Shown in pieces: positions 44,710 to 53,448 of a DNA stretch of 64,000 nt. The stretch is taken from assembly GCF_000702585.1 (NCBI RefSeq), contig NZ_JNIQ01000002.1, positions 61,784 through 125,783 on the forward strand. Reading direction: 5' to 3'. The notes beneath the pieces were generated by a model that was not told where the DNA came from, ran no database searches, and saw only the letters and a program-made list of their open reading frames with translations. The position numbers and the translations under genes were made by a program. This DNA is from Exiguobacterium aurantiacum DSM 6208. GTDB taxonomy: Bacteria > Bacillota > Bacilli > Exiguobacteriales > Exiguobacteriaceae. Within the stretch, counting starts at the first letter, position 1. Every line of letters starts with the position of its first letter.

Positions 44710-44903
44710 TAGCACCTTTACAAGATGAGAATAGAGTTCAAGAACTCGCCTATAAACGACTACTCAATGGAGATTGGAAAGGTTCGGAAAATGTATATTC
44801 TGCAGCTTTACTCTCAACAGTAAATAAATTCAATGGAGAATCTAGAAGTTACCTAAGGGGAGCTAATAATTGGCTAAAGATATACTTTGAAAATCAAAAG
44901 GCA

Positions 44904-47900
44904 ATGAAAGATGATGAAAAACATCTTCTTCACAATAGGTTAAAGGACGAAGAAATTTTTGAACTCACTTACACCCATCTAAATTTATTTGGTGTTGAAG
45001 CTGCATATAAATATTTAATGAGATGGACACCTGATATCTTGATTTATAACGTCTCCAGAATGTTGATTAATCGACTTATAGATTTTGGAGAAGTTGAAAC
45101 GGCCAACAGCTTTGCCAAACTAGGTTTGAGAAATCCATATATAGTTGTAGCCTTCGCTTCAGAGGTTATGGAGATTGGATATATCCCAGATAAAAATGTA
45201 TTAAATGATTGTCTGGAATTATTAATTAATAAACGCTCTAGAATCCCAAAAAGAAACATTAGCAGACATTATGATGAGACTATGACTTCATCACTTATCT
45301 CATTCGCGGAATTATGTGCTGCAACAAACTTACCGAAAAATAAAGTGATTCGACTAATAAATCATTATTTCCCTAGTAGTGAAATTAAATATATCGTAAA
45401 TAATTATAACGCTGCATATCGATCGGCTTTTTTGCGTTCAATTTCTTTAAAAATGTATCTTTTGGATAATATGACTATTAATACGGATGAACTAGTTCCT
45501 TCAGAATTAATTGATAAAAAAAAGTATACTGATAATCAAGATGCTCGAGAAATTAAAGAACTTACAGGTGGGTTACTACCTTGGTACTTTGTAAGAATTA
45601 GATGCTTAATTAATCATACTTGTAATATTGAAATTGAATTGAATAAGGCTCAGGAAATTTCAAACAAAGAAAGGGTAAATCGATATAAAGAATATGATGT
45701 CATTCCGCGTGAAATTACGAAGATATGCTGTGACATTTTAATCTTTCATGAATTCGGATTTAGCTATAGTGTTGAATCATTCTTTGATAAGTATATTTTT
45801 AAATCAGACAATTTATTGTTAAAAGATATTTTAACTTTAGTGCGTGCCATTTATCGTTTAAATCATTTATCGGAAATAAGACTAAAGTGCGAACAGCACA
45901 CTTACCAGCAAATAAACTCCGTGACAAATATTAATCCAGAAGAAAAAGCTGAATTTTATATAAAGCTTGCTCGTGCTGTAATGAACAATGATATGGATGA
46001 TGCAGCTGTCTATTTTGATTGTGCAATAAATGCTTTGTCCAAATTTGGTGATGAATTGGCAGAAAGATGGGAATCGATTGTTTCTCTTGCAAATATTAGA
46101 AAGATTGATGAACACGTATGTGACGAAACAGCATACAGATTTATTCGTTGTGCTGAGCTAATTGGAGAAAGTGTGGAGCGAGAAAAATACTGGAATAGAA
46201 ATGAAGCTATAAAAACCTGTACACGATTATCCCCTGCTTCAGCTATAGCTGCATTAAGTAGATGGCGAGATCGAGAAGTTGGAAATTTCAATCACCAATT
46301 AGTTGAGTTAGCTAGCGAGCTTGTGAGTAGAGGTTATATAACTCCAGAAGTGGGTTGGTCACTTTCTTCGTTCATGAACATATATGACTTAGAGAACTTT
46401 GCATTACTTTGTTTAGATAAAGAAGAAAAAATTGAAAATCGGACTATATTGTTTAATTCAATTATCAAAGAGTTAAGGATTAATGGAGCAGAAGGAGAGA
46501 TATGGACAAAAATTAAAGAAATTTCAACAGAATATTCTCTAAATAATGAATTGTTAGATGATGTGCTTCTTAATATGGGTAAAAACAAACTCAAAAATAG
46601 TAATATACTTAACCACGAACCGGTAGCGTCGTCAGTGATTTCTAAGAGTGACGAAGTATCAAAGTGGAGTGAGTACCTACAAAGTCTAAATTTGAAGTCC
46701 TCTAGTGGTATTAAAAAAGCACTAATTTTTTATCGCGAATCTGACAATTTGGGTGGAAATAGAAGAGCGTACTGGAATGAAATTTATAGACAAGTTTCCG
46801 ATGCGACAGCTAAAAATTTCATATATGAATTGATACAATCCGAGGAAATTGATTTTTACGATTTGAAACTTGGATTAGAGTTAATACCGGAAAAATGGCT
46901 AAAAAAAGTAAGTGTAAAAAAAGAATGGCCGCACTTTATGGAAATGATAGGTAATAAGCATGCATTATATTTTTTAAACAAAAGCACACTAAGTTTTTTT
47001 GTTAATTCATTGGATGCTGGCAGCGCAAATCTTCCCTATATTGAAAAAGGAGTAATTGGAGCAATAACAAACCATATAGAAATGGTTAGAAGTTCCGATT
47101 TTTTTGGGATAGTAGACATACTAAGTAACCATATTTCCACACAAGAAGCTACAAAGTTATTAGATTACTCTTTATATAGATTGGAAATGCATATTGATCC
47201 TGATTACAGCGACGGTCTATGGTCCCCTAAGTTGTATTTACAAGATGGTCTAGCAAGTGCTCTTACAGGATTTATTTGGTCTGCTTTAGGGTCGCCGAAG
47301 TCATCAATACGATGGTGTGCAGCACACAGTGTTAAAAGATTAGCAGAGTTTAATTGTGAAAATGAAATTGACCAGTTGATGAACTGGATGGAGAAAGATA
47401 CAGTTGGAGCCTTCGGAAATTTTGAATTCCCTTTTTACAATCTTCATGCAAGGTTATTTTTGTTAATTTCGTTTGCACGAATTTCAAAAGACAATGCGGA
47501 AATACTATTACCTTATACCGAAAAATTTCGTTACTTTTATCATGACTCTTCTCATTTTTTGATTCAAAAATATTCAGCCGATATTTTACTTAATATTGGT
47601 TCAATAAATGGCAATGAATTTGAGTGTGGAGTATCAGATTCAATTCTGATAATTAATGATAATGAATTGGAGCCGGTTGAAGAAAATACACATTCGGCGT
47701 TATTTGATTCAGATTATAAGGAGATAAATCAAAATAGCCTCGATTTTCATCATGGCTATGATTTTGAACGTTATTGGTTCGAGTCTTTAGAATCCGTGTT
47801 TAATATTCCAAATGGTATGATTGCACGCCTTGCTTCTAATGTGATAATAAATGAATGGAATATTGATTTTAAAGGTGACTATCTAAATGATCCTCGACAA

Positions 47901-48890
47901 TATTTATGGAGAATGTCATATGAGCAAGAGAATACTTACCATAGTCACGGGAATTATCCCTCAATAGAAACCTATAGTTTTTATCTTTCATTCCATTCAA
48001 TGTTTAATGTTATTGGGAAAATATTTAACAAAATTCCATTTACCAATCGTGAAAACAAAGATGAATTTGAAGAATGGTTGGATAGACACTTTTTAACCCG
48101 TAATGATGGTTACTGGTTGTATGACAGACGAGATCCTATACCTTTAGCAAGCAGAGGGGGTAATAGTTTAGAAAGTAGTGAATACGATGAAATAAATGAC
48201 TTTCTTGAAGGGATTTTTTCGAAACGAAATGGAGAAATATGGCTTAATGTTTTCGGGACGTGGACTGAAACAGAAGGTAATAAAACTGAAGAATTTAACA
48301 TAGCTAGTTCTCTTGTATCAGCGAAAACATCTGATGCACTTTTAAATGCTTTAACTACATGTTCCGACCCTTATGATTTTAAATTGCCTGAATATCAGGA
48401 AGAGCGAATGGAAATAAACTCAGGAGACTTCAATTTAAAGGGCTGGGTGTATCAAGAGCCCATTACTGAGGGTGCCGATTACTTTGATCCTCATTCTAAA
48501 CATTTGCTGTATCCAGCATATAAAGTTGGAGATACCATTGCTAAGCAAATGAACTTGTATTCTGATTTGGAAAATAGAGAATGGAGAGAAATAAATGACT
48601 CAGATACTTCAGTAAATTGTGAAATGTGGGCCCCTATGTCTACAGAGAGTGATGAAAACTATATAAGACGTGGGAAATTACTTTCTGCCTCTTTGTCCTT
48701 CTTAAAAAAACTATGTAAAGAGTATAAAAGTGAGCTTATTGTTGAAATTCAAATTAGAAAAAAATTAATTAGTGGATCATATCAAAGATCGGGGGAACCT
48801 TATAAATATGAGGCACCACACAACAAACTCTTTATCTTATCGGCGGATGGAAGACTCAGAGACTCGGAAAAATATCATAAACTATGGTAA
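44904..48890 (+). CDS. Avs-type STAND NTPase, C-terminal sensor part
   Basis: The continuation of the gene above in the -1 frame; the frame is open from about 44694, and the ATG at 44904 is simply the first one, without a ribosome binding site. About 1330 residues of helical-repeat (TPR/HEAT-like) sequence, expected to form the target-sensing arm, end in FILSADGRLRDSEKYHKLW, a C-terminal pattern seen in Avs-type large proteins. As an isolated frame it is unlikely to be translated well; function requires frameshift correction. The DNA is strikingly AT-rich compared with hsdR and copA, suggesting a separate origin. Confidence 0.82.
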   Translation: MKDDEKHLLHNRLKDEEIFELTYTHLNLFGVEAAYKYLMRWTPDILIYNVSRMLINRLIDFGEVETANSFAKLGLRNPYIVVAFASEVMEIGYIPDKNVLNDCLELLINKRSRIPKRNISRHYDETMTSSLISFAELCAATNLPKNKVIRLINHYFPSSEIKYIVNNYNAAYRSAFLRSISLKMYLLDNMTINTDELVPSELIDKKKYTDNQDAREIKELTGGLLPWYFVRIRCLINHTCNIEIELNKAQEISNKERVNRYKEYDVIPREITKICCDILIFHEFGFSYSVESFFDKYIFKSDNLLLKDILTLVRAIYRLNHLSEIRLKCEQHTYQQINSVTNINPEEKAEFYIKLARAVMNNDMDDAAVYFDCAINALSKFGDELAERWESIVSLANIRKIDEHVCDETAYRFIRCAELIGESVEREKYWNRNEAIKTCTRLSPASAIAALSRWRDREVGNFNHQLVELASELVSRGYITPEVGWSLSSFMNIYDLENFALLCLDKEEKIENRTILFNSIIKELRINGAEGEIWTKIKEISTEYSLNNELLDDVLLNMGKNKLKNSNILNHEPVASSVISKSDEVSKWSEYLQSLNLKSSSGIKKALIFYRESDNLGGNRRAYWNEIYRQVSDATAKNFIYELIQSEEIDFYDLKLGLELIPEKWLKKVSVKKEWPHFMEMIGNKHALYFLNKSTLSFFVNSLDAGSANLPYIEKGVIGAITNHIEMVRSSDFFGIVDILSNHISTQEATKLLDYSLYRLEMHIDPDYSDGLWSPKLYLQDGLASALTGFIWSALGSPKSSIRWCAAHSVKRLAEFNCENEIDQLMNWMEKDTVGAFGNFEFPFYNLHARLFLLISFARISKDNAEILLPYTEKFRYFYHDSSHFLIQKYSADILLNIGSINGNEFECGVSDSILIINDNELEPVEENTHSALFDSDYKEINQNSLDFHHGYDFERYWFESLESVFNIPNGMIARLASNVIINEWNIDFKGDYLNDPRQYLWRMSYEQENTYHSHGNYPSIETYSFYLSFHSMFNVIGKIFNKIPFTNRENKDEFEEWLDRHFLTRNDGYWLYDRRDPIPLASRGGNSLESSEYDEINDFLEGIFSKRNGEIWLNVFGTWTETEGNKTEEFNIASSLVSAKTSDALLNALTTCSDPYDFKLPEYQEERMEINSGDFNLKGWVYQEPITEGADYFDPHSKHLLYPAYKVGDTIAKQMNLYSDLENREWREINDSDTSVNCEMWAPMSTESDENYIRRGKLLSASLSFLKKLCKEYKSELIVEIQIRKKLISGSYQRSGEPYKYEAPHNKLFILSADGRLRDSEKYHKLW

Positions 48891-49527
48891 GAGCCTAGTA
48901 GAAGAACTTAATTTAGATCCCGGTGTAGATACATTAGGACGATGGATGGCTCATTATATTGCTGAACAAATAAAAATTGCAGAAAATTCTACGGGAATCG
49001 AAAAAGCAGTGGCAGAAGAAAAGTGTTTTGAAACAATTCTTAAGCTTTGGGAGCACGAAGTTATTCTGCCTGGGAAAACAAAACCATTTACCGACTTTGA
49101 ACCTATTTTCCGAACGCTTAATAGACTTGATCCTGAACGTAATCAAAATTACTTTTTCGATAGAAATGATTCATCAAAAGGAGATTCAGAAGAATTTAAT
49201 TCTTTGCTAGATTTAGCAATAGAAATTGATAAAGTTGCTCGGATATGGATTTTGCATATTTTGAATAAAGCTACAAAAATCTCTACTAACGAAGCTACAA
49301 TAAAATGGTTAGAAATTTCAAAAGGTCAAATAGAGAAAAATAAAATGACTGTATTGTACGAGGAGCTAATTTGGGGTACTGATGATTTTACAGATAGTGA
49401 AACGCAAAATGATATCGATAGATTAAGTTTTAATATCAAAACTTTAGAAAAATTCGAAAAAATAAATCAATTGATTATGGAAGAATATAAAAGTGAAATT
49501 GGAAGAGTATTAAAATCTAGGGATTAA
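48847..49527 (+). CDS. Small Avs partner protein (Avs3b-like candidate)
   Basis: A helical, acidic 226-aa protein (SETRKNIINYGKSLVEELNL, GRWMAHYIAEQIKIAE) whose start overlaps the 3' end of the large Avs gene by 44 bp, so expression is coupled. AVAST type 3 systems carry a large nuclease-ATPase (Avs3a) and a small companion (Avs3b); size, order and overlap fit, but I cannot confirm homology. The start is uncertain: ATG 48847 has GGCGG close upstream, and ATG 48808 has GGGGGA at longer distance. Confidence 0.65.
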   Translation: MEDSETRKNIINYGKSLVEELNLDPGVDTLGRWMAHYIAEQIKIAENSTGIEKAVAEEKCFETILKLWEHEVILPGKTKPFTDFEPIFRTLNRLDPERNQNYFFDRNDSSKGDSEEFNSLLDLAIEIDKVARIWILHILNKATKISTNEATIKWLEISKGQIEKNKMTVLYEELIWGTDDFTDSETQNDIDRLSFNIKTLEKFEKINQLIMEEYKSEIGRVLKSRD

Positions 49528-49588
49528 AAAGTAAAGTTAATTTTTGATATTAATTTAGAGGAAGAAATTTTTGTTATACAGTCAATAG

Positions 49589-49625
49589 AATGAGCACCAA
49601 TTATCATTAGTTGGTACTCATTTTA
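49589..49625 (+). terminator. Terminator of the Avs operon
   Basis: AATGAG-C-ACCAA (49589-49600) pairs with TTGGT-A-CTCATT (49611-49622), followed by TT. It lies about 60 bp after the partner gene. Confidence 0.75.
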
Positions 49626-50249
49626 TCTATTTTAAAAATAGTTTCATAGGTATTAAAAGTGTATATAAAATAGTATCAAATCATTCACTGCTACTACTGC
49701 TTTTTGTTTATTCATGTTTTTCCACTCCTTTTTTTGTTTTGAGTCGCATAGATGTGAGCTCAAAAGCTGAATTTTTTCCGTTTTGTTGGCTAGCCTTTAA
49801 TCATGAGGAAAAAAGGAAATCAAGAAAAAAGGAATCCTTTCCGCTTTAGCGGTTAGGATTCCTTTAGATAAAAAGTTTTTTGGAAAGGAAAGAAATGGAA
49901 AGAGAAAAAAGTTTTTACGGTTCTGGAATTGCTTTTCTGTTCTCGGATAGATACATGTGGGACCGGAGGGAAGGGCTCCCGCATGGAGATTGCCGCTAAG
50001 AACAGTCCGAAATGATAAAGCCCTGATCCAGCTCTTTCGGATCGTTCAGGGCGTATGGCGACACAAAACGAAAAAATGGTTTCAATAGATATGCTTTTGA
50101 AAAAAGCACTCCATACTCTTGTCTTTTAAGGAAAAACGATTGCGATTATAGGAGTTTTTCTTTTCCCTGCTTTTGTTATTATTCTCTCTTTTCATCAGTA
50201 AATGAAAGTCGCTGATAAAAAAAATCAGGACATTTACTCCTTGTCCCCC
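49626..50249. other. Intergenic with decayed sequence and hairpins
   Basis: No intact gene. Two hairpins are visible: AAAGGAATCCT ... AGGATTCCTTT (49828-49865, with a T6 run on the minus strand) and GCCCTGATCC ... GGATCGTTCAGGGC (about 50023-50055). A 20-codon minus-strand frame (49653-49715) has GGAG upstream but ends at once. The segment looks like a junction between modules. Confidence 0.45.
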
Positions 50250-50278
50250 TTCACAAAACGAACACTTGTTCTTATAAT
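50250..50278 (+). promoter_or_regulatory. LexA-controlled promoter of YolD-like copy 2
   Basis: -35 TTCACA (50250-50255), 17-bp spacer and -10 TATAAT (50273-50278). The LexA box CGAAC-ACTT-GTTC (50259-50271) lies inside the spacer, an ideal position for repression. Confidence 0.88.
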
Positions 50279-50300
50279 GGTTCTAAAGGAGTGATTATCC

Positions 50301-50540
50301 ATGAAATATTTGAATGACGAATATCAAGACCGGGGTATGAAAAAATGGGCGGGCTTTTTCTTATCTGAACACACAGCTGAACAGGAAAAAATTCAAAAAG
50401 GATTGGCTCACATCAATTCCCCAAAGCCCCAAATGTCCGAACAAGAGATTGGCGAGGTGCTTCAAGTGGCTAGATTAAAAAATAAGTCCGTTGCCATCCA
50501 AATCGAGGCCATCGATAACGAAGGAAATTATTACGATTAA
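50301..50540 (+). CDS. YolD-like protein, SOS-regulated, copy 2
   Basis: A 79-aa protein with the signature YQDRGMKKWAGFFLSEHT, related to but quite different from the copy at 21974-22315. AAAGGAGTGA precedes the ATG. Chromosomal and plasmid relatives usually sit next to a Y-family polymerase gene; here the downstream DNA contains none, so the operon is truncated or the gene works alone. The overlapping promoter and LexA box show that it should be induced by DNA damage. Confidence 0.8.
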   Translation: MKYLNDEYQDRGMKKWAGFFLSEHTAEQEKIQKGLAHINSPKPQMSEQEIGEVLQVARLKNKSVAIQIEAIDNEGNYYD

Positions 50541-50962
50541 TATGCCACTGATGACGGTGATTTGATTTTTCTTTCCTAAAATACACCTTTGCATGATTTT
50601 TTCCTCCTGTTTGTTGTTTGTAATGTAAGTCTACTGGATTGAATCAGATTAAGAATTGATCCTCATCAAGAAGTGGTTTTCCTTCGAAAATAGTTTTTCA
50701 CTGCGCGGTCTTTTTTGTTTTACTCTTTCGTATAACTCTATGATAGCTCCTTTATTGTTTTTAATAATTGATGACAATCAAGTTTGAATAAACGATTTTT
50801 AGCATGTATTTAAAATAGATAAAGCTGATAATTTCTGTTCAGAAATTATCAGCTTTTTTGACGATTTAGGCTTTCGCCAAGGGTAAGCTTCATTCCCTAC
50901 AGATACAAATTTAAAAAGCTGTAGATATTCGCTCACCCTTTCAGCTAATATCATGATGCAGT
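50541..50962. other. Intergenic; strong terminator inside
   Basis: No supported plus-strand gene. A 39-codon minus-strand frame (50475-50594) has AGGAGG before its ATG but overlaps the YolD-like gene antisense and has no recognised product. Confidence 0.4.
50821..50859 (+). terminator. Strong intrinsic terminator
   Basis: A 17-bp perfect stem with a TT loop (AAAGCTGATAATTTCTG at 50821-50837, complement at 50840-50856) followed by TTT. It terminates plus-strand transcription from the YolD-like gene. Confidence 0.85.
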
Positions 50963-52822
50963 CTAATAAGCACCACTTAATTCCGCTTTTGTTTTTTCGG
51001 ACCCTAACAACCGCAAGCCGTTTAAGATGACGAGGATTGTGGAGCCCTCATGGAATAGTACTGCTAAAGGAAGTCCCAGAACGCCGAACATATTTAAAGT
51101 AATCAAGCTGACAATAACAGCGATGGAGAAAATGACATTTTGAATAATGATTTTATTTAATTTCTTGCTTAGCTGATAGCTATAAAACAATTTAGACAAA
51201 TCATTCTTCACTACAACGACATCAGAGGATTCCATTGCGACTGACGAGCCACTTCCCATCGCAATTCCGATATCTGCATTCGCTAGCGCGGGTGCATCAT
51301 TGATCCCATCGCCAATCATCCCAACAACTTCTTCTTTTCCTTGGCTTTTTAAGACAAAATCTATTTTATCTTCCGGTAACATGGAAGAAATATAGTCATC
51401 TACCTTTACTTCCTTTGCAACCTGTGCCGCAACCTTTTCGTTATCTCCCGTTAAAAGATAAACCTTGATGCCCTCTTTTTGGAAATCCGCAACCGTACTC
51501 GCTGACTGCGGACGAATTCGATCCCGGAGTGAGAAGTAACCGACGACTTCATTTCCCTTCGCTACAAATATGGTCGTATCGCCTTTTTCCAGTAGCTTTT
51601 CAAACTGATCAAATTTATCATATTGCTTAAATGCATCCGGTTTTCCAACTAGGATTGCCCCTTTTTTAATTCCCGAACCAGCAATTTCTTCAATCGATTC
51701 TGCTTGATTCACTTGTGCTAAGTTAATCTCTTTAAAGGCAGAAACAATTGCTCTTCCGATTGGGTGACTGGATTGTTGCTCCATATAAATGACTTCTTTT
51801 AACAGCTCTTGGTCCAAATGATAATCGACCACTTGGAAGTCGCCATACGTCAATGTTCCGGTCTTATCTGTATACAAAATATTCATTGTACTTAACGCTT
51901 CCATTGCGGCTCCACCTTTAAATAAGATACCGTTTTTGGCTCCATTACTTATCGCGCTTAACGTAGCCGGTGTAGCTGATGCCACCAATGCACATGGACT
52001 AGCCACTGTTAAAAGTACCATTCCACGATAAAATGCTTCTTCTAATGGTAGGCTTAGGAAATAATATAGAAAGAAGATGAAAATAGGTACGATAATTAAA
52101 ACGCCAATCACGTACTTACTTTCAATACGGTCTATAAACTTTGCGATTCGAGAAGGTTTGTTTTGTGCTTCTTCAACCATCCGGATAATATTGGAAAACA
52201 TGGTTTGATTCAGTGTCTTGTTTACTTCTATATGAAAAACATTTCCTTCATTAATCGTTCCGGCAAAAACTTCCTCCTTTAACTCTTTTTCTACTGGGAC
52301 AGACTCACCCGTTAAAGCCGCTTCATTCACGATTGCATTTCGGTCGATCAAGCCATCAATAGGGATTTTACCACCTTTCGATACCACGACAATGTCCCCA
52401 ATAACTAACTCTTTCGTAGGGGTAACCACTACATCCCCATTTTCTTTTAGCACTTGGGCTGTGTCGGGTACTTGCGCCATTAATTCTGAAATCGCGCTGG
52501 TGGATTTGTTCGTTGCATAATCTTCCAAAACTTCTGCAGCAGCAAAAATCAATAGCAACGCCGCTCCTTCAGACTCAAAATCAATGATTACTGCACCAAC
52601 TGCTGCCAAAACCATTAATAGGTCGACATTTGGTGAGCGATCTTTAATCGTTTCAACAACAGCATGTTTTGCCGCATAGAAGCCTAAAAAGAAAATTGAA
52701 ATATAAAATAGTATGGAACTGTATGCATCATTTAGTGGGATAAAGATAAACCCTAAGATTGTAAATAAAACACCGACAACTAAAAATTGTCCTTGCCTAC
52801 TTTTTGTTAGATACTCAACCAT
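50963..52822 (-). CDS. P1B-4-type metal-exporting ATPase (ZosA/PfeT/CoaT-like)
   Basis: A 619-aa P-type ATPase without N-terminal metal-binding domains. The membrane metal site is SPC (TVASPCALVASATP) instead of CPC, and the last helices contain VLFHEGSTILVILNG; both define the P1B-4 subgroup, whose members export Co, Fe(II) or related metals. DKTGT, SSHPIG and [10 protein letters not shown] are all present. ATG 52822 follows AGAGGT and is preferred over the TTG at 52864. Its mRNA begins with a NiCo riboswitch and terminator, so expression should rise when Co, Ni or Fe(II) binds the leader. Confidence 0.92.
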   Translation of the reverse strand: MVEYLTKSRQGQFLVVGVLFTILGFIFIPLNDAYSSILFYISIFFLGFYAAKHAVVETIKDRSPNVDLLMVLAAVGAVIIDFESEGAALLLIFAAAEVLEDYATNKSTSAISELMAQVPDTAQVLKENGDVVVTPTKELVIGDIVVVSKGGKIPIDGLIDRNAIVNEAALTGESVPVEKELKEEVFAGTINEGNVFHIEVNKTLNQTMFSNIIRMVEEAQNKPSRIAKFIDRIESKYVIGVLIIVPIFIFFLYYFLSLPLEEAFYRGMVLLTVASPCALVASATPATLSAISNGAKNGILFKGGAAMEALSTMNILYTDKTGTLTYGDFQVVDYHLDQELLKEVIYMEQQSSHPIGRAIVSAFKEINLAQVNQAESIEEIAGSGIKKGAILVGKPDAFKQYDKFDQFEKLLEKGDTTIFVAKGNEVVGYFSLRDRIRPQSASTVADFQKEGIKVYLLTGDNEKVAAQVAKEVKVDDYISSMLPEDKIDFVLKSQGKEEVVGMIGDGINDAPALANADIGIAMGSGSSVAMESSDVVVVKNDLSKLFYSYQLSKKLNKIIIQNVIFSIAVIVSLITLNMFGVLGLPLAVLFHEGSTILVILNGLRLLGSEKTKAELSGAY

Positions 52823-52923
52823 TTCTAAAACCTCTTTCTTATTTTTTGTTTTTTTGCTTACCAATTATTACAAATCCATTTCATCTCATCTTTTCATTCC
52901 CCTTTATTTAGAAATATATATAT

Positions 52924-52975
52924 AAAAAAGGGCACACCTATAGAACAAAATTAACTGTCCCACAGGTATGCCCTT
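52924..52975 (-). terminator. Riboswitch expression-platform terminator
   Basis: On the minus strand AAGGGCATACCT pairs with AGGTGTGCCCTT, followed by TTTTATATA. The 5' arm (52964-52975) contains the CATACCT segment that also forms a stem of the NiCo aptamer, so aptamer and terminator are mutually exclusive. Confidence 0.9.
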
Positions 52976-53056
52976 ATTATTTACATACTCTGCTGCCGCA
53001 AAAATTGCAGCCCGGCTGCATGGACCTTTTATATGTCCACCGCCTGTTCAGATCAC
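52951..53056 (-). promoter_or_regulatory. NiCo riboswitch
   Basis: Read on the minus strand, the aptamer contains CTGAACAGGC, then a stem (GTGGAC...GTCCAT), GCAGCCGGGCTGC, GCGGCAGCAG, and CTGTGGGACAGTT. These blocks match in order the czcD-type NiCo riboswitch (four-way junction). It is followed by a competing terminator and precedes a metal-exporting ATPase, exactly the expected on-switch. The aptamer is known to bind Co and Ni cooperatively, and Fe(II) sensing has also been reported. Confidence 0.92.
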
Positions 53057-53143
53057 AATGAATATAACCAACAAACAAAATCTGTTATATTCCAAAGCTT
53101 TCATTATTTAGTTTTAATATGCTTCATTGATTCTCATGTGACT

Positions 53144-53171
53144 ATTATAACAAATTTTTTTTGAATTTCAA
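53144..53171 (-). promoter_or_regulatory. Promoter of the riboswitch-controlled ATPase transcript
   Basis: On the minus strand -35 TTGAAA (53166-53171), 16-bp spacer, -10 TATAAT (53144-53149). Transcription from here gives a leader of about 315 nt carrying the riboswitch. A hairpin (GAATATAAC ... GTTATATTC, about 53061-53092) lies between promoter and aptamer. Confidence 0.8.
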
Positions 53172-53240
53172 ATCGCTTTTCCATTATTTGAACAGGGTAG
53201 AATAGCAATCGCAGCCATAAGCTTTGTGGCGGATCGAAGT

Positions 53241-53376
53241 CTAGGAAATGTATGCTTCCTTAGTTAGTTCATAAAGTTTTATTTCCACTTTTTTAAATAA
53301 TTTTTGATATTCTTCTCCCATTTTTTGGTAAATTTCTAATAATTGCATCAATTCTTTTTTTTAATAAATCACCCAT
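53241..53376 (-). pseudogene. Small protein gene with frameshift in an A8 run
   Basis: An ATG at 53376 with AACAGGAG upstream begins MGDLLKK. At the A8 run (53355-53362 on the plus strand as T8) the frame breaks; reading on one base out gives ELMQLLEIYQKMGEEYQKLF and ends EAYIS, stop at 53241. The joined product would be about 44 aa, helical. I do not recognise it. Confidence 0.45.
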
Positions 53377-53448
53377 GTGTTCACTCCTGTTCTCCCTCTG
53401 TTGTTTTGAATATTCATAATACTTTAAAGTTAATATTCTTATTTTACC

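Noticed and set aside
49653..49715. 20-codon minus-strand frame with a good ribosome binding site
   Set aside because: It ends after 20 residues (MNKQKAVVAVNDL...), with no homologue recognised; probably a truncated leftover.
49920..50060. Structured RNA candidate with a GCCCTGA stem
   Set aside because: Only one convincing hairpin, no conserved motif known to me and no clear promoter.
50475..50594. 39-codon minus-strand frame with AGGAGG upstream
   Set aside because: Mostly antisense to the YolD-like gene, no recognised product; possible remnant only.
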